Source: Gammaproteobacteria bacterium | GTDB lineage: Bacteria; Pseudomonadota; Gammaproteobacteria; VBWC01 | Length of the DNA stretch: 64,000 nucleotides | Direction: 5' to 3' | Assembly (NCBI GenBank): GCA_023266115.1 | Contig: JAHFRU010000001.1 | Span: 335,905 to 399,904, forward strand | Shown here: piece by piece, positions 62,663-64,000 of the stretch | How the letters are laid out: each line of letters starts with the position of its first letter | Position numbering within the stretch: position 1 is the first letter of the stretch | The notes under the pieces: generated by a model | What the model saw: only the letters and a program-made list of their open reading frames with translations | Databases searched by the model: none | Told to the model about the DNA's origin: nothing | Made by a program: the position numbers and the translations under genes

Positions 62663-63382
62663 GACACCGTCGCGTCCGCGGCCGGTACCTTCTGGCATGA
62701 GCGGTGCATTGCGCTTCTCGACGGAGATCGCGCTACGTAACGATATTCCGACCGAGGCATGAGGACCGGGTGTCCTTGTCACGGATACCCGGCGTTCCGC
62801 GGCCGGTATGGACGTGCGGCTGGTGGCGGTTCCCCGATGACGCGCTCTGGCTGTGGTGCCCATAGGGTGCTTGGCGGAAACGGCCGCCATGACGCACGGC
62901 GACATACAGGGATCCGGTCTGCGGGAGGGAGATCGAAAGGGAAAAGGCGGCAATCCACTAAAAGTATAGACACGTATTACTTCTGCTCAGCGTCCTGCCA
63001 CGATAAGTTCAACGGTTCGCCGCAGGCGTATGCCGGGAAGGAAGCGGGCGGACACGCGCACAAAGGGCGCGGTTAGCGCTCCGTATTTCGCCCCGGGAAT
63101 TGGGTCAGTCATGCGGCTCGTCACGCTGCCGCGCCGAGATCTGATTCGGAATAGCCAGAACGCCGACAAACCCCAGGCAAAGAGACATCAGGCGCTGACA
63201 CGCAGACAGCTTTTCGGAGGAGATCGCCAGGGTCTTGATCCCTTGACGGCCGTCGACGCAACCTAGGCCTCGATCCCGCGGAAATGATTTGGTCTTTTGC
63301 GTCTTGTCCTCGTCTCCTGCGGTGTCTTGAAGTATCTCAGGACTAGCAGTCGGATCGCGATCTCCGATCAGGGGGATATTAT
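62663..63382. other. 720-base stretch with gene relics
   Basis: The stretch has no intact gene. It contains a 21-codon frame at 62697-62762 (MSGALRFSTEIALRNDIPTE) whose reading continues in phase past a TGA as GPGVLVTDTRRSAAGMDVRL, possibly a relic of an unknown gene, and the YHS relic at 62969-63076. The last 270 bases show nothing recognisable. Confidence 0.45.
62969..63076 (+). pseudogene. YHS-domain relic of a metal ATPase or carrier
   Basis: DTYYFCSASCHDKFNGSPQA, YAGKEAGGHAHKGRG and TAG. YYFCS-xx-C-x-KF-xx-P-x-x-Y is the second half of a YHS unit, as at the start of the copper ATPase at 56872 ([12 protein letters not shown]). The first half (DPVCGM) is missing and there is no start codon. 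With the ATPase-tail relic at 59851 it marks the former 5' and 3' ends of a second ATPase, or a separate YHS carrier. Confidence 0.65.
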
Positions 63383-64000
63383 CTATGCCCGGTTTTGCTG
63401 TTCGGGCTCTTGCTGCGCGCCATCCGGATGCCCGTGCCCATGTTCGTGTTGATGACCGTGCGGGTGAGAGTGAAGCAACTCGCCGTGACGATGGAGGTGT
63501 TCATGCAGTGCGCGCCGCTTGCGCAGGAGGTATATGGCGCCGACCATGCAGAATATTGCTGCACCGAATAGTACGATGGTAGCCCCGGAGGCGGCGTTGA
63601 ACAGATAGCTGGCATACATGCCGCCTACGCCCATGACGGCGCCGATCGCCGTTGAATAAATCAGCATGCGGCTAAAACTGTCGGTCATCATGCGGGCAGT
63701 GACGGCGGGTATGACCAGCGTGGCCGCGATCATGGTGACGCCGACGATATTCATCGACGCGATGATGGACAATGTCAGAATGACGGAGAACACCAGTTGC
63801 ATGCGTCCGGTACGGATGCCGAAGATATTGGCCGTCTCGGCGTCGAAGGTGGAGAACAGCAGGGGTTTGTACATGAAAAATATCGTGAGGCCAGTAATCA
63901 GCGTGACACCCGCGATGATCCACAAATCGTCCGTGGTTACGCCCAGAATGTTGCCGAACAGGGCGGCATCGAAGCTCTTGGTAAATTTACGCACACCACT
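63383..64000 (-). CDS. ABC-3 family metal permease, C-terminal part, His-rich tail
   Basis: The last 205 codons of an inner-membrane permease of the zinc/manganese/iron ABC-3 family; the start lies beyond the right edge. Helices: WIIAGVTLITGLTIFFMY, VFSVILTLSIIASMNIVGVT, MIAATLVIPAVTARMM, MLIYSTAIGAVMGVGGMYAS. DAETANIFGIRTG is the conserved loop. The tail is very His-rich (HEHLHRHGELLHSHPHGHQH, EHGHGHPDGA), suggesting metal binding, most likely Zn. The ATPase and binding-protein genes should lie to the right. Confidence 0.9.
   Translation of the reverse strand, partial: SGVRKFTKSFDAALFGNILGVTTDDLWIIAGVTLITGLTIFFMYKPLLFSTFDAETANIFGIRTGRMQLVFSVILTLSIIASMNIVGVTMIAATLVIPAVTARMMTDSFSRMLIYSTAIGAVMGVGGMYASYLFNAASGATIVLFGAAIFCMVGAIYLLRKRRALHEHLHRHGELLHSHPHGHQHEHGHGHPDGAQQEPEQQNRA

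Noticed and set aside
62697..62762. 21-codon frame with in-phase continuation past TGA (MSGALRFSTEIALRNDIPTE)
   Set aside because: Looks like a gene relic, but no family is recognised and readthrough or recoding has no support such as a SECIS-like structure.

Overview
The window looks like chromosomal DNA from a GC-rich, free-living chemolithoautotrophic gammaproteobacterium. The evidence is a form I RuBisCO operon with CbbQ/CbbO activases and CbbR, an Rnf/Rsx-type subunit, SlyX, RNase D, a YafJ-type amidotransferase, GluQ-RS and PsiE relatives, and gammaproteobacterial-style CusCBA and CopAB copper systems. No rRNA, tRNA, CRISPR array, prophage or complete transposase gene was seen. Family names come from reading the translations; no database search was run.

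Layout. 0-5.6 kb is housekeeping: rnfA/rsxA (cut by the window edge), metG, a class II glutamine amidotransferase, slyX and rnd. 5.7-11.7 kb holds a 1451-residue PAS/GAF/GGDEF/EAL protein, small genes, psiE and a decayed gluQ. 11.7-21.7 kb holds an M16C peptidase, two small lipoproteins, a class I aldolase, bolA, a hibernation factor fused to a cold-shock-like domain, a CBS protein, a beta-propeller protein and msrA. 22.0-25.4 kb is a four-gene partner-switching operon: HDOD-SpoIIE phosphatase, anti-sigma-type kinase, STAS protein, and an MlaF-like ABC ATPase without permease. 25.7-34.3 kb is mixed: pirin, DoxX, a frameshifted LysR gene, a receiver-GGDEF-EAL protein, ComFB, an LtaS/OpgB-type phosphotransferase and a TraB-family protein. 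34.4-41.1 kb is the carbon-fixation block: cbbL, cbbS, terminator-like hairpin, cbbQ, cbbO and a 140-residue unknown on the minus strand, with cbbR divergent.

41.2-64 kb is a copper/silver resistance region. cusCBA and two periplasmic metal-handling candidates come first. The two-component genes cusR-cusS then point toward them, and copA (multicopper oxidase), copB, DUF2231 membrane proteins, an AhpD-like protein, a YHS protein, a Met-rich peptide, a YHS-containing P1B ATPase and a cytochrome-like lipoprotein run the other way. A nested palindrome in the cusR/copA gap is the probable CusR operator. The distal end (59.7-63.1 kb) is scrambled: a 175-base direct repeat, a truncated DUF2934 gene joined to the tail of a second P-type ATPase, a methyltransferase/DUF2933/isoprenylcysteine-methyltransferase/SHOCT module, and a YHS remnant. 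A divergently oriented ABC-3 metal permease with a His-rich tail runs off the right edge.

Non-coding structure. Five copies of a 170-210 base MITE-like element carry one of two kinds of terminal inverted repeat. Two copies appear to supply the stop codons of bolA and cusS. Other palindromic repeats lie at 54401-54490 and 60954-61102, with a weak relative near 21.84 kb.
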